From positions 1-19,556 of the forward strand of contig JANJSW010000044.1 in the NCBI GenBank assembly GCA_024711415.1: a stretch of DNA of 19,556 nucleotides. The letters run 5' to 3'. Of this stretch, positions 8,896 through 15,561 are shown piece by piece. How positions within the stretch are numbered: the stretch's first letter is position 1; each line of letters opens with the position of its first letter. The DNA is from Thermomonas sp. (GTDB lineage: Bacteria; Pseudomonadota; Gammaproteobacteria; Xanthomonadales; Xanthomonadaceae). Position numbers and translations under genes: made by a program. The notes under the pieces were generated by a model that was given only the letters and a program-made list of their open reading frames with translations, had not been told where the DNA came from and made no database searches.

Positions 8896-10229
8896 GTCGG
8901 GAAGGATGCCAAAGAGTCGTGGTCGAGGCCGCGGTCGAGCACGCGCTCGGGGCCGAAGCGACAGGAGAAGGTACTGCCGATGCCGACTTCGCTGTCGATG
9001 CGCAGCTGCGCTTCGTGCAGGCCCAGTACGTGCTTGACGATGGCGAGGCCGAGGCCGGTGCCGCCGGATTCGCGCGAGCGGCTGGTGGAGACGCGGTAGA
9101 AGCGTTCGGTCAGGCGCGGCAGGTGCGTGGCCGGAATGCCGTAGCCGGAATCGCGCACCGACAGCACCGCGCCGCCGTCGCTTTCGCGGCTGAGGCGGAT
9201 GCTGATGCTGCCGCCGTCGGGGGTGTAGCGCACGGCATTGCTGACCAGGTTGCCGAAGGCGCTGTGCAGCTCCTTCGACGCGCCGCGCAGGTCCACCTGC
9301 GCCAGGTCCTCGACCTGCACGCGGTGGCGGCCGCCACTCAGCGCTTCGGCTTCGCGTCGCAGGTTGGCCAGCATCGGCGCCATCGCCACGTGCTCCTCCG
9401 GCAGCTGGTCGCGCGCCTCCAGCCGCGACAGCGTCAGCAGGTCCTCGACCAGCCGGGTCATGCGCTGCGACTGCCGGCGCATTTCCGCCAGCAGCGACGC
9501 CCATTCCGGGTTGTCGTCGGCGTCCAGCATCTCCAGGTAGCCGTGGATCACCGTCAGCGGGGTACGCAGCTCATGCGAGACGTTGGCGACGAAGTCGCGG
9601 CGCATGTGTTCCAGCCGCAGCAGCTTGCTGACGTCGCGCGCCAGCAGCAGCCACAGTTCGTCGGAATAGGGGATCAGGCGCAGGCTCAGGCGGCGGCCGG
9701 GATCGACCGGCGAGGCCACGTCCTCCATCGGCTCGGCGTTGCGCCCGGCCGCCAGCCATTGCGCCATCGGCAGCGGCTGCAGCGCATCCGCCACCGGTGC
9801 GTTGTGGTGCTGCGGATAGCGCAGGCCCAGCAGCGGCGTGGCGGCCTCGTTGAACCACAGCACGCGCTGGCTGTTGCGTTCCACCAACACCACCGCGTCG
9901 GGCAGCGCCGCGGCCACCGCGCGATAGGCGCGCAGCATCTCCAGCAGCCTGCGCTTGCGCATGCGCATTTCGGTCTGGCCGCGGAACAGCAGCGCGTCCA
10001 GCGAATTCCAGGCGCCGCTGCCGCCGGCCGGCGCCGGCCGCTGGCGCGCCGCCAGCCGCCGCAGCACCCGGTGCAGCCGCCAGTAGTGCCAGGCCACCAC
10101 GCCCAGCGCGGTGACGGCCAGTGCCGGCCAGGGCTGGCCCAGCAGCAGGCCCAGGGCCAGCCCGGCGAGCAGCACCAGGGCGAGTTGTCCCAGCGTGCGG
10201 AACCAGGCTTGGCGGGCTTCGGGCGACAT
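8892..10229 (-). CDS. phoR: PhoR phosphate-regulon sensor histidine kinase
   Basis: Kinase of 445 residues that phosphorylates PhoB when phosphate is scarce. Two closely spaced N-terminal hydrophobic helices (about residues 13-30 and 34-50) form the PhoR membrane hairpin with almost no periplasmic domain. A basic linker and a PAS domain follow (about 100-200, LPDAVVLVERNSQRVLWFN). The phosphotransfer domain has NVSHELRTPL with His219. The ATPase domain has N-box NLVSNAVRYTP (Asn327/Asn331), G1 DSGYGIP (Asp360) and G2 GGTGLGL (389-395). The lack of a periplasmic sensor agrees with the known PhoR model, in which the signal comes from the Pst transporter through PhoU; neither pst nor phoU is in this window. 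It lies 97 nt behind phoB, and its TGA overlaps the ppk1 start. Confidence 0.95.
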   Translation of the reverse strand: MSPEARQAWFRTLGQLALVLLAGLALGLLLGQPWPALAVTALGVVAWHYWRLHRVLRRLAARQRPAPAGGSGAWNSLDALLFRGQTEMRMRKRRLLEMLRAYRAVAAALPDAVVLVERNSQRVLWFNEAATPLLGLRYPQHHNAPVADALQPLPMAQWLAAGRNAEPMEDVASPVDPGRRLSLRLIPYSDELWLLLARDVSKLLRLEHMRRDFVANVSHELRTPLTVIHGYLEMLDADDNPEWASLLAEMRRQSQRMTRLVEDLLTLSRLEARDQLPEEHVAMAPMLANLRREAEALSGGRHRVQVEDLAQVDLRGASKELHSAFGNLVSNAVRYTPDGGSISIRLSRESDGGAVLSVRDSGYGIPATHLPRLTERFYRVSTSRSRESGGTGLGLAIVKHVLGLHEAQLRIDSEVGIGSTFSCRFGPERVLDRGLDHDSLASFPT

Positions 10230-10249
10230 CGGGCAAGTATCCGTGTTTG

Positions 10250-10273
10250 CTCCCCGGCCTGCTTGCCGGGGAG
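10250..10273 (-). other. Stem-loop in the phoB-phoR intergenic region
   Basis: A perfect 9-bp stem CTCCCCGGC/GCCGGGGAG with a 6-nt loop lies in the 97-nt gap between phoB and phoR, about 20 nt before the phoR start. On the coding (minus) strand it is followed by CAAACACGG and not a U-run, so it is not a standard terminator. It may cap or process the mRNA, or reduce phoR-ppk1-ppx expression relative to phoB. Confidence 0.5.
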
Positions 10274-10326
10274 GCGGGAAGTGGGCGACGTCGCGCGCCG
10301 CCGGTCCGCCCGGGGCGCGCCGGGCT

Positions 10327-11028
10327 TCAGACCGCCGCGGAGAACCGGTAGCCGGCGCCGCGCACGGTCTGCACCATCGCGTCCAGCTGGTGCGGCTCCA
10401 GGGTCTTGCGCAGGCGGCGGATGTGCACGTCGACGGTGCGCTCCTCCACGTACACGCTGCCGCCCCAGACGTGGTCCAGCAGCTGGGTGCGCGAATACAC
10501 GCGCTCGGCGTGGGTCATGAAGAAGTGCAGCAGGCGGTATTCGGTGGGGCCCATCTGGATCGGGTGCGAGCTGCCGTCGAGGTCGGCGAACACCCGGTGC
10601 GCGGCGCCGTCGATGCGCAGCGCACCGACCTGCACGCTGCCGTCGTCGTCGTCGTCGCGCGAGCGCCGCAGCACCGCGCGGATCCGGGCCAGCAGCTCGC
10701 GTGCCGAGAACGGCTTCACCACGTAGTCGTCGACGCCGGCTTCCAGCCCGCCGACGCGGTCGTTTTCCTCGCCGCGCGCGGTCAGCATGATGATCGGGAT
10801 GTCGCGGATCAGCGCGTCGCGCCGCCAGCGCCGGGCCAATTCCAGGCCGCTGGTGCCGGGCAGCATCCAGTCCAGCAGGATCAGGTCCGGCACCCGTTCG
10901 GCGATGCGCTCCTGCGCTTCGCGGGCGTCGGCGGCCAGCAGCGGCGCGTAGTCGCCCTTGCGCAGGGCATAGGCCAGCATGTCGCGGATCGCGGGCTCGT
11001 CTTCGACAATCAGGATGTGCTTTTGCAT
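10327..11028 (-). CDS. phoB: PhoB phosphate-regulon response regulator
   Basis: OmpR-family response regulator of 233 residues, the normal PhoB length. The start at 11028 (MQKHILIVEDE) places the acidic pair Glu9-Asp10 at the usual distance and has GGA 7 nt upstream; a longer reading from 11061 would run through the promoter leader. Receiver residues are phospho-acceptor Asp53 (LLDWMLPG), switch Thr83 (MLTARGEE) and Lys105 (VVKPFSAR). The C-terminal winged helix has GPTEYRLLHFFM and the recognition region ERTVDVHIRRLRKTLEPH. Phosphorylated PhoB binds pho boxes and activates the phosphate regulon. The linker between domains contains five consecutive aspartates (Asp125-129) encoded by identical GAC codons, a small microsatellite. 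It is the first gene of phoB-phoR-ppk1-ppx and has a pho-box-like array in its own promoter, implying autoregulation. Confidence 0.96.
   Translation of the reverse strand: MQKHILIVEDEPAIRDMLAYALRKGDYAPLLAADAREAQERIAERVPDLILLDWMLPGTSGLELARRWRRDALIRDIPIIMLTARGEENDRVGGLEAGVDDYVVKPFSARELLARIRAVLRRSRDDDDDGSVQVGALRIDGAAHRVFADLDGSSHPIQMGPTEYRLLHFFMTHAERVYSRTQLLDHVWGGSVYVEERTVDVHIRRLRKTLEPHQLDAMVQTVRGAGYRFSAAV
10642..10656 (-). repeat. GAC trinucleotide microsatellite inside phoB
   Basis: Five perfect tandem GTC units on the plus strand (GAC on the coding strand) encode Asp125-Asp129 in the flexible linker between the PhoB receiver and DNA-binding domains. Change in copy number would keep the reading frame and alter only linker length. 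Confidence 0.85.
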
Positions 11029-11067
11029 GTCGTCCGATGGTCGCGCCGCGGTGGGGCGCACGCCATC

Positions 11068-11101
11068 ATTACACGACGGTTTGGTGACAGTTTCGTGACC
11101 C
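11068..11101 (-). promoter_or_regulatory. phoB promoter with three PhoB-type 11-bp repeats (pho box)
   Basis: Read on the minus strand, three contiguous 11-bp units occur: GGGTCACGAAA (11101-11091), CTGTCACCAAA (11090-11080) and CCGTCGTGTAA (11079-11069). The known pho box is two CTGTCA(T) half-sites at 11-bp period separated by an AT-rich four bases. The first two units fit this, and 10 bp later comes TGTAAT (11073-11068), a 5-of-6 match to the -10 consensus, the classical PhoB promoter geometry. The third repeat overlaps the -10 element. A start near 11061 would give a leader of about 33 nt to the phoB ATG. Confidence 0.78.
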
Positions 11102-11103
11102 TG

Positions 11104-12735
11104 TCACCTGCCGCTGCGCACCCCGAAACCCAGCCGTCCGCCGCTGGCCTCCTCGTCGTGGACGCCCTGCCGGCGCAGCTCCAGCACGGTCGGGGTGATC
11201 GCCGCGATGCGCGCGTCGATGCGGGCGCGGGCGTAGTAGTCCAGGTCGTCGCGCTTCTTGAGGTTGTTGAGCTGTACCAGCGCCTGCTCCGGGCGGCCGG
11301 ACAGGTAGGCCGCCTCGGCCCAGGCCTCGCCGGCGCGCACCGGTTCGCCGGCGATCTCGTTGGCGCGTGCATAGGCCTGCTGGAACGGCAGGTCGTCGCC
11401 GGCGCCGCCCAGCAGGGGGCGCAGTACGGCGACCGCACGGATGCCGGCTTCGCGGGTGTTGCGCTCGCCCAGCAGCCGTGCATAGCCCAGCGCCAGCGCG
11501 CGGTGGGTCGGCATCCGCGCCAGCAGCGCCTCGAAGCGGCGGTCGGCGTCCAGCGCATGGCCGCTGCGCGCCTCGGATTCGCCCAGCGCGATCTGCACCC
11601 ACAGGTTGTCCGGTCGCGCCTGCGCCAGCGGGCCCAGTTCCTGCAAGGCCTGCGCATGCTGGCCGGCCTGCTGGTGGGCGAATGCCAGTCCGTAGCGGCG
11701 CGCCTCGTCCAGCGGCGCCTTGGCGCGCATCTGCTGGTATTCGCGGATCGCCTGCGCCGGCGTCGGCGCGCTGAGTACGCGCAGGCGCTCGCGCGCCCAA
11801 TCGAAGTCGCCGGTGCTGCCCTGGCCCTGGCGGCTGCGCGCGCTGGTGGCGATGCGCAGGCCCGGCGGCAGCAGCGGGTTGTTGCTGGGTCCCGTCGCGG
11901 CGGTATTGGCCAGCGTCGGTTCCAGCTTGGCGGCGCGTTCGCGCGCCTCGCTGATGCGCGAGAGGGTCAGCGGGTGGGTCTGCAGGTAGCCGGGCACGGC
12001 GCTGCGCTCGTCGCCCTGGTTCATCCGCACCACCGACTGCAGGGTCTGGAAGAAGTCCGCCATCGCTTCCGGGTCGTAGCCGGCGTGGGCGAGCGTGCGG
12101 ATGCCGATGCGGTCGGCCTCGGCCTCGTTGTCGCGGGTGTAGTTGATCTGGCGCTGCTGCAGCACCCCCAGGCCTGTCATCAGCGCGGCCGAGGTGGCGT
12201 CGCCGCTGGACTTGCCGCCGGCCTGCTGGGCGGCCACGATCGCCCCCAGCGTGGCCAGCAGGATCGGCAGGCTTTCGCGCTGGGCCTTCTCGGCGCCGCG
12301 CAGGACGTGCTGCTGGGTGACGTGGGAGATTTCGTGCGCCAGCACGCCCGCCACCTGGTCCTCGCGGTCGGCCGCCAGCACCAGCCCCGCGTTCATGCCG
12401 ATGTAGCCGCCGAGGGTGGCGAAGGCGTTGATCTGGCGGTCGCGCAGCATGAAGAAGGTGAAGCTCTGCTGCGGCCGGTCGCTGGCGCCGGAGAGACGCT
12501 GGCCGACGTCGTCCAGCCAGCCGTCCAGCAGCGGGTCGTCCAGCACGTAGCCGGCGTGGCGCAGCTGCGCCAGCACCATCGCGCCGTATTCGGCCTGGCG
12601 GGCGGGCGAGAGCATGCTGCCGGCCGAGGAGCCGATGTCCGGCAGGCCGCGATCCTGGGCGATGGCCGCGGCGGTGCCGGTGGCCAGCAGGCAGGCGAGC
12701 AGGGCGGTGGGCAGGCGGCGCGGGGAAGGAGTCAT
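11104..12735 (-). CDS. Periplasmic M48-family metalloprotease with TPR repeats (BepA/YfgC-like)
   Basis: Exported zinc protease of 543 residues. ATG 12735 is chosen because it opens a Sec signal peptide (MTPSPRRLPTALLACLLATG, cleavage near AIA-Q); it also has AAGGAG just upstream. The mature N-terminal part has the M48 domain with HEISH (zinc ligands His134 and His138, catalytic Glu135) and the third ligand Glu204 in NEAEADRIG. The C-terminal half is Ala-rich helical repeat sequence resembling TPRs (for example RRYGLAFAHQQAGQHAQALQEL). This is the architecture of BepA/YfgC, which helps assemble or degrade stalled outer-membrane proteins such as LptD. It lies upstream of phoB on the same strand; its stop is 75 nt before the phoB ATG, so the phoB promoter abuts its 3' end. 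It is divergent from the glutaredoxin gene across a 116-bp gap. Confidence 0.9.
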   Translation of the reverse strand: MTPSPRRLPTALLACLLATGTAAAIAQDRGLPDIGSSAGSMLSPARQAEYGAMVLAQLRHAGYVLDDPLLDGWLDDVGQRLSGASDRPQQSFTFFMLRDRQINAFATLGGYIGMNAGLVLAADREDQVAGVLAHEISHVTQQHVLRGAEKAQRESLPILLATLGAIVAAQQAGGKSSGDATSAALMTGLGVLQQRQINYTRDNEAEADRIGIRTLAHAGYDPEAMADFFQTLQSVVRMNQGDERSAVPGYLQTHPLTLSRISEARERAAKLEPTLANTAATGPSNNPLLPPGLRIATSARSRQGQGSTGDFDWARERLRVLSAPTPAQAIREYQQMRAKAPLDEARRYGLAFAHQQAGQHAQALQELGPLAQARPDNLWVQIALGESEARSGHALDADRRFEALLARMPTHRALALGYARLLGERNTREAGIRAVAVLRPLLGGAGDDLPFQQAYARANEIAGEPVRAGEAWAEAAYLSGRPEQALVQLNNLKKRDDLDYYARARIDARIAAITPTVLELRRQGVHDEEASGGRLGFGVRSGR

Positions 12736-12851
12736 GCGGACAGGATGCGGGCAGGATGGCGGTTGGGCGTGAATGGGGCTTGAGCGGCTGGAAAACCGGC
12801 GTGCCGTCCCCATATTCGACCAGAATCCCGCCCACAGGTTCAGGAGACGCC

Positions 12852-13130
12852 ATGAGCGATGCCAGCACCCCCGCCATCACCATCTACAGCACGGCGGTCT
12901 GCCCGTACTGCGTGATGGCCAAGAACTTCCTCAAGAGCAAGGGCCGCGAGTGGACCGAGGTCCGCATCGACACCGACCCGGCCGAGCGCGAAAAGATGGT
13001 CGCCCTGACCAGGCGCACCAGCGTGCCGCAGATCTTCGTCGGCGACGTCCACGTCGGCGGCTACGACGACATGATGGCGCTGCACCGCGACGGCAAGCTG
13101 GAGCCGCTGCTCGAGGGCAAGCCCGCATGA
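12852..13130 (+). CDS. grxC: Dithiol glutaredoxin (GrxC type)
   Basis: Class I glutaredoxin of 92 residues, full length for GrxC/Grx3. The start at 12852 has an excellent ribosome-binding site, AGGAG, 5 nt upstream; the longer in-frame reading from 12756 has no glutaredoxin-like sequence. The active site is CPYC (Cys17, Cys20), with the cis-proline TSVPQIF (Pro59) and the GSH-binding GGYDD motif (residues 69-73). It reduces protein disulfides and glutathionylated thiols in the cytoplasm using glutathione. Its last bases overlap the start of the AhpD-like gene as ATGA, so the two are translationally coupled. In E. coli grxC neighbours secB; that association is absent here. Confidence 0.95.
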   Translation: MSDASTPAITIYSTAVCPYCVMAKNFLKSKGREWTEVRIDTDPAEREKMVALTRRTSVPQIFVGDVHVGGYDDMMALHRDGKLEPLLEGKPA

Positions 13131-13513
13131 GCGGGGCCGACGACCGGGTGAAGCAGTTCACCGAGTTCCGCCAGCGCATGAACAAGCGCATCCTGGACGA
13201 ACCCAACCAGGTGGTGCGGCGGTTCTTCGCGCTGGACACCCAGACCTACCAGCCCGGCGCGCTGGACGTGAAGACCAAGGAGCTGATGGGCCTGACCGCC
13301 TCGATGGTGCTGCGCTGCGACGACTGCATCAGCTACCACGTGGCCCAGTGCAAGGACGCCGGCGTCACCCGCGAGGAGATGTTCGAGGCGTTCTCGGTCG
13401 GGCTGGTGGTGGGCGGCTCCATCGTCATCCCGCACCTGCGCCGTGCGGTGGATTTCCTCGACCGGCTGGAGCAGGGCGAGGCCGAGGCCCCGGCCACCCA
13501 CGACCATGGTTGA
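13127..13513 (+). CDS. AhpD-like carboxymuconolactone decarboxylase family protein
   Basis: Protein of 128 residues of the carboxymuconolactone decarboxylase/AhpD-like superfamily. The key signature is KELMGLTASMVLRCDDCISYH: Glu52, the redox pair Cys64-x-x-Cys67, and His71, the proton-relay pattern ExxxxxxxxxxxCxxCxxxH of AhpD-type thiol-disulfide proteins. This makes a redox role likelier than a decarboxylase role. The ATG overlaps the glutaredoxin stop codon (ATGA), so the genes form a two-gene thiol-redox operon; a role in reducing a peroxiredoxin or handling organic peroxides is an inference. The C-terminus ends in a short His-rich tail (THDHG). No peroxiredoxin gene is in the window. Confidence 0.9.
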   Translation: MSGADDRVKQFTEFRQRMNKRILDEPNQVVRRFFALDTQTYQPGALDVKTKELMGLTASMVLRCDDCISYHVAQCKDAGVTREEMFEAFSVGLVVGGSIVIPHLRRAVDFLDRLEQGEAEAPATHDHG

Positions 13514-13545
13514 AGGCCGGCGGACATACGCCGTCGCACGGCATC

Positions 13546-13554
13546 TGCGATAAT
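13546..13554 (+). promoter_or_regulatory. Extended -10 promoter of the isocitrate dehydrogenase gene
   Basis: TGCGATAAT is an extended -10 (TG, one base, then GATAAT, 5 of 6 to consensus) in the gap between the AhpD-like gene and the isocitrate dehydrogenase gene. No clear -35 hexamer lies 16-18 bp upstream, which is usual for extended -10 promoters. Transcription would start near 13561, giving a leader of about 60 nt that contains the 13577-13603 hairpin. Confidence 0.5.
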
Positions 13555-13576
13555 CGCGGGCTATCTGCCCCCACCC

Positions 13577-13603
13577 CCGGCATCGCGCGGCGCGCGGTGC
13601 CGG
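13577..13603 (+). promoter_or_regulatory. Large leader hairpin before the isocitrate dehydrogenase gene
   Basis: CCGGCATCGCGC pairs with GCGCGGTGCCGG across a three-base loop: twelve pairs, one of them G-U. It ends 19 nt before the ATG and 13 nt before the GGAAA ribosome-binding site, with no U-tract. It could stabilise the mRNA, act on translation, or be a partial barrier to read-through from the upstream redox operon. Confidence 0.55.
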
Positions 13604-13622
13604 CCTGTCTGGAAACTGGAAA

Positions 13623-14627
13623 ATGACAACGATCACGGTCATCCGCGGCGACGGCATCGGCCCGGAAATCATGGACGCCACCCTGCACGTGCTGGATGCG
13701 ATGCAGCTGGGCCTTTCGTACGAATTCGCGGATGCCGGCATGGTCGCGCTGGAGAAGCATGGCGACCTGCTGCCGGCGGCGACCATGGATTCGATCCGCA
13801 AGAACAAGATCGCGCTGAAGTCGCCCCTGACCACCCCGGTGGGCGGCGGGTTCTCCTCGATCAACGTCGAACTGCGCAAGCGCTTCGACCTGTATGCCAA
13901 CGTGCGTCCGGCCAAGTGCTTCCCGAACACCAAGTCGCGCTTCACCGGCGGCGTCGACCTGATCACCGTGCGCGAGAACACCGAAGGCGCCTACATCGGC
14001 GAGGGCCAGAACGTTTCCGAGGACGGCGAGACCGCGGTACTGACCCAGAAGGTCACCCGCAAGGGCTCCGAGCGCATCGTCCGCTACGCCTTCGACCTGG
14101 CCCGCAAGACCGGCCGCAAGAAGGTCACGGTGGTGCACAAGGCCAACATCCTGAAGTCCACGTCCGGCCTGTTCCTCAAGACCGCGCGTGAAGTGGCGGC
14201 GCAGTACCCCGACATCGAGTGCAACGAGATGATCGTGGACAACACCTGCATGCAGCTGGTGATGAAGCCGGAACAGTTCGACATCATCGTCACCACCAAC
14301 TTGTTCGGCGACATCATCTCCGACCTGTGCGCCGGCCTGGTCGGCGGCCTGGGCCTGGCGCCCGGCGCCAACATCGGTACCGACGTGGCGATCTTCGAAG
14401 CCGTGCATGGCTCCGCCCCGGATATCGCCGGCAAGGGTGTTGCCAACCCGTGCGCGCTGCTGCTGGGCGCGGCACAGATGCTGGACCACCTCGGCAAGCC
14501 CGACCAGGCCACCCGCCTGCGCGATGCCATCATCGCCACCCTGGAAGCAAAGGATTCGCTGACCCCGGACCTGGGCGGCGAGGGCAACACGATGTCGTTC
14601 GCCAAGGCGATTGCTTCGCGCCTGTAA
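13623..14627 (+). CDS. NAD-dependent isocitrate dehydrogenase (homodimeric, Xanthomonas type)
   Basis: Beta-decarboxylating dehydrogenase of 334 residues that converts isocitrate to 2-oxoglutarate in the TCA cycle. Substrate-binding residues are in SSINVELR (Ser78/79, Asn81, Arg85) and VRPAKCF. Catalytic Tyr124 lies in EGAYIGEG, Lys173 in HKANILK, and metal-binding Asp206, Asp230 and Asp234 in VDNTCM and FGDIISD. The cofactor loop HGSAPDIAGKGVANP has Asp267, Ile268 and Ala274, matching by a one-residue offset the residues reported to set NAD preference in the X. campestris enzyme (Asp268, Ile269, Ala275, as I recall). An NADP enzyme would carry Lys/Tyr-type residues here. It is much shorter than E. 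coli Icd (416 residues). 3-Isopropylmalate and homoisocitrate dehydrogenases are relatives, but the sequence fits isocitrate dehydrogenase better. GGAAA precedes the ATG. Confidence 0.9.
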   Translation: MTTITVIRGDGIGPEIMDATLHVLDAMQLGLSYEFADAGMVALEKHGDLLPAATMDSIRKNKIALKSPLTTPVGGGFSSINVELRKRFDLYANVRPAKCFPNTKSRFTGGVDLITVRENTEGAYIGEGQNVSEDGETAVLTQKVTRKGSERIVRYAFDLARKTGRKKVTVVHKANILKSTSGLFLKTAREVAAQYPDIECNEMIVDNTCMQLVMKPEQFDIIVTTNLFGDIISDLCAGLVGGLGLAPGANIGTDVAIFEAVHGSAPDIAGKGVANPCALLLGAAQMLDHLGKPDQATRLRDAIIATLEAKDSLTPDLGGEGNTMSFAKAIASRL

Positions 14628-14669
14628 GCGATCCGTCGCGCGCCGCCGTCGGTGTCGCAATGACAAAGG

Positions 14670-14696
14670 AAAAGGGCACCTTGCGGTGCCCTTTTT
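14670..14696. terminator. Bidirectional terminator between isocitrate dehydrogenase and YccA-like genes
   Basis: AAAAGGGCACC and GGTGCCCTTTT form an 11-bp stem with loop TTGC. On the plus strand it ends in T-rich sequence, and by symmetry the minus strand also reads GGGCACC...GGTGCCCTTTT. It lies between two convergent genes and can end both transcripts. Confidence 0.88.
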
Positions 14697-14717
14697 CGTG
14701 TCCGGAAATGACGGGGT

Positions 14718-15485
14718 TCAGTTCCGCGACTGCAGCTTGCTGAGCAGGCGCAGCAGCTCCAGGTACAGCCATACCAGCGTCACCAGCAGGCCGAACGCGG
14801 CGTACCACTCCATGTACTTGGGTGCGCCATGTTCCACGCCCTGCTCGATGAAGTCGAAGTCCAGCACCAGGTTCAGCGCGGCGATCACCACCACGAAGCC
14901 GGAGAACGCGATGCCGATCAGGCTGCTGTCGTGGATGAAGCTCATGCCCTTGAAGCCGAACAGGCCCAGTCCGATCTGGACGAGGTAGAGCAGTGCGATG
15001 CCGCCGGTGGCCGCCACGACGCCGAGCTTGAAGTTCTCGGTCGCCTTGATCAGGCCGCTGCGATAGGCCAGCAGCAGCGCGGCAAGGGTGCCGAAGGTCA
15101 GGCCCACTGCCTGCATCACGATGCCCGGGAAGCGCAGTTCGAACATCGCCGACACCGCGCCGAGGAACAGCCCTTCCAGCACCGCATAGGCGGGGGCGGT
15201 GTAGGGCGACCAGGTCTTCTTGAAGATCGTCACCAGCGCGACGATGAAGCCGCCGATCGCACCGCCCCAGACGTAGGGCATCACCGCGCCGGGATTGCCG
15301 GCTGCCATCGCCGCGGAGAACTGCGCCCAGCTGAACAGCGCGCCGGCCAGCGTCAGCACCAGCAGGATGGCGGTCTTGTTGACCGCGCCGTTGAGCGTCA
15401 TCGCCCCCGCATCGCCCTGCACCAGGGTGCCGCTGCCGAGGTCGAGGAAGGTGTTGTCCTTGAGTGCGGGATTGCCGCTGCGCAT
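14718..15485 (-). CDS. Bax inhibitor-1/YccA family membrane protein
   Basis: Integral membrane protein of 255 residues with seven hydrophobic helices at about 38-55, 70-88, 97-115, 120-141, 155-175, 189-209 and 228-248. This is the seven-helix fold of the Bax inhibitor-1/YccA superfamily, in the longer COG4760-like branch with a soluble N-terminal segment of about 35 residues. The closing segment EHGAPKYMEWYAAFGLLVTL with acidic residues near the last two helices is typical. YccA of E. coli is a substrate and modulator of the FtsH protease, and BsYetJ is a pH-sensitive calcium leak channel; which role applies here is unknown. ATG 15485 has AGGAT about 9 nt upstream; ATG 15494 is an in-frame alternative with no ribosome-binding site. 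The gene is convergent with isocitrate dehydrogenase and shares its terminator. Confidence 0.88.
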   Translation of the reverse strand: MRSGNPALKDNTFLDLGSGTLVQGDAGAMTLNGAVNKTAILLVLTLAGALFSWAQFSAAMAAGNPGAVMPYVWGGAIGGFIVALVTIFKKTWSPYTAPAYAVLEGLFLGAVSAMFELRFPGIVMQAVGLTFGTLAALLLAYRSGLIKATENFKLGVVAATGGIALLYLVQIGLGLFGFKGMSFIHDSSLIGIAFSGFVVVIAALNLVLDFDFIEQGVEHGAPKYMEWYAAFGLLVTLVWLYLELLRLLSKLQSRN

Positions 15486-15561
15486 GGGGATCATCCTGTG
15501 CTTGGCCGGCCGGTGCCGGGATTGCCCGAGGATAGCCCGCGCGGCCAAAGGCTGCCACCGC

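Noticed and set aside
6574..9099. 841-codon plus-strand open frame opposite ppx and ppk1
   Set aside because: It is the antisense of two unmistakable genes; the product is Arg/His/Gln-rich low-complexity sequence with no domain. GC-rich DNA rarely has stops in such frames.
10111..12783. 890-codon plus-strand open frame opposite phoR, phoB and the M48 protease
   Set aside because: It crosses three real genes and their intergenic regions, and its composition is that of a shadow frame.
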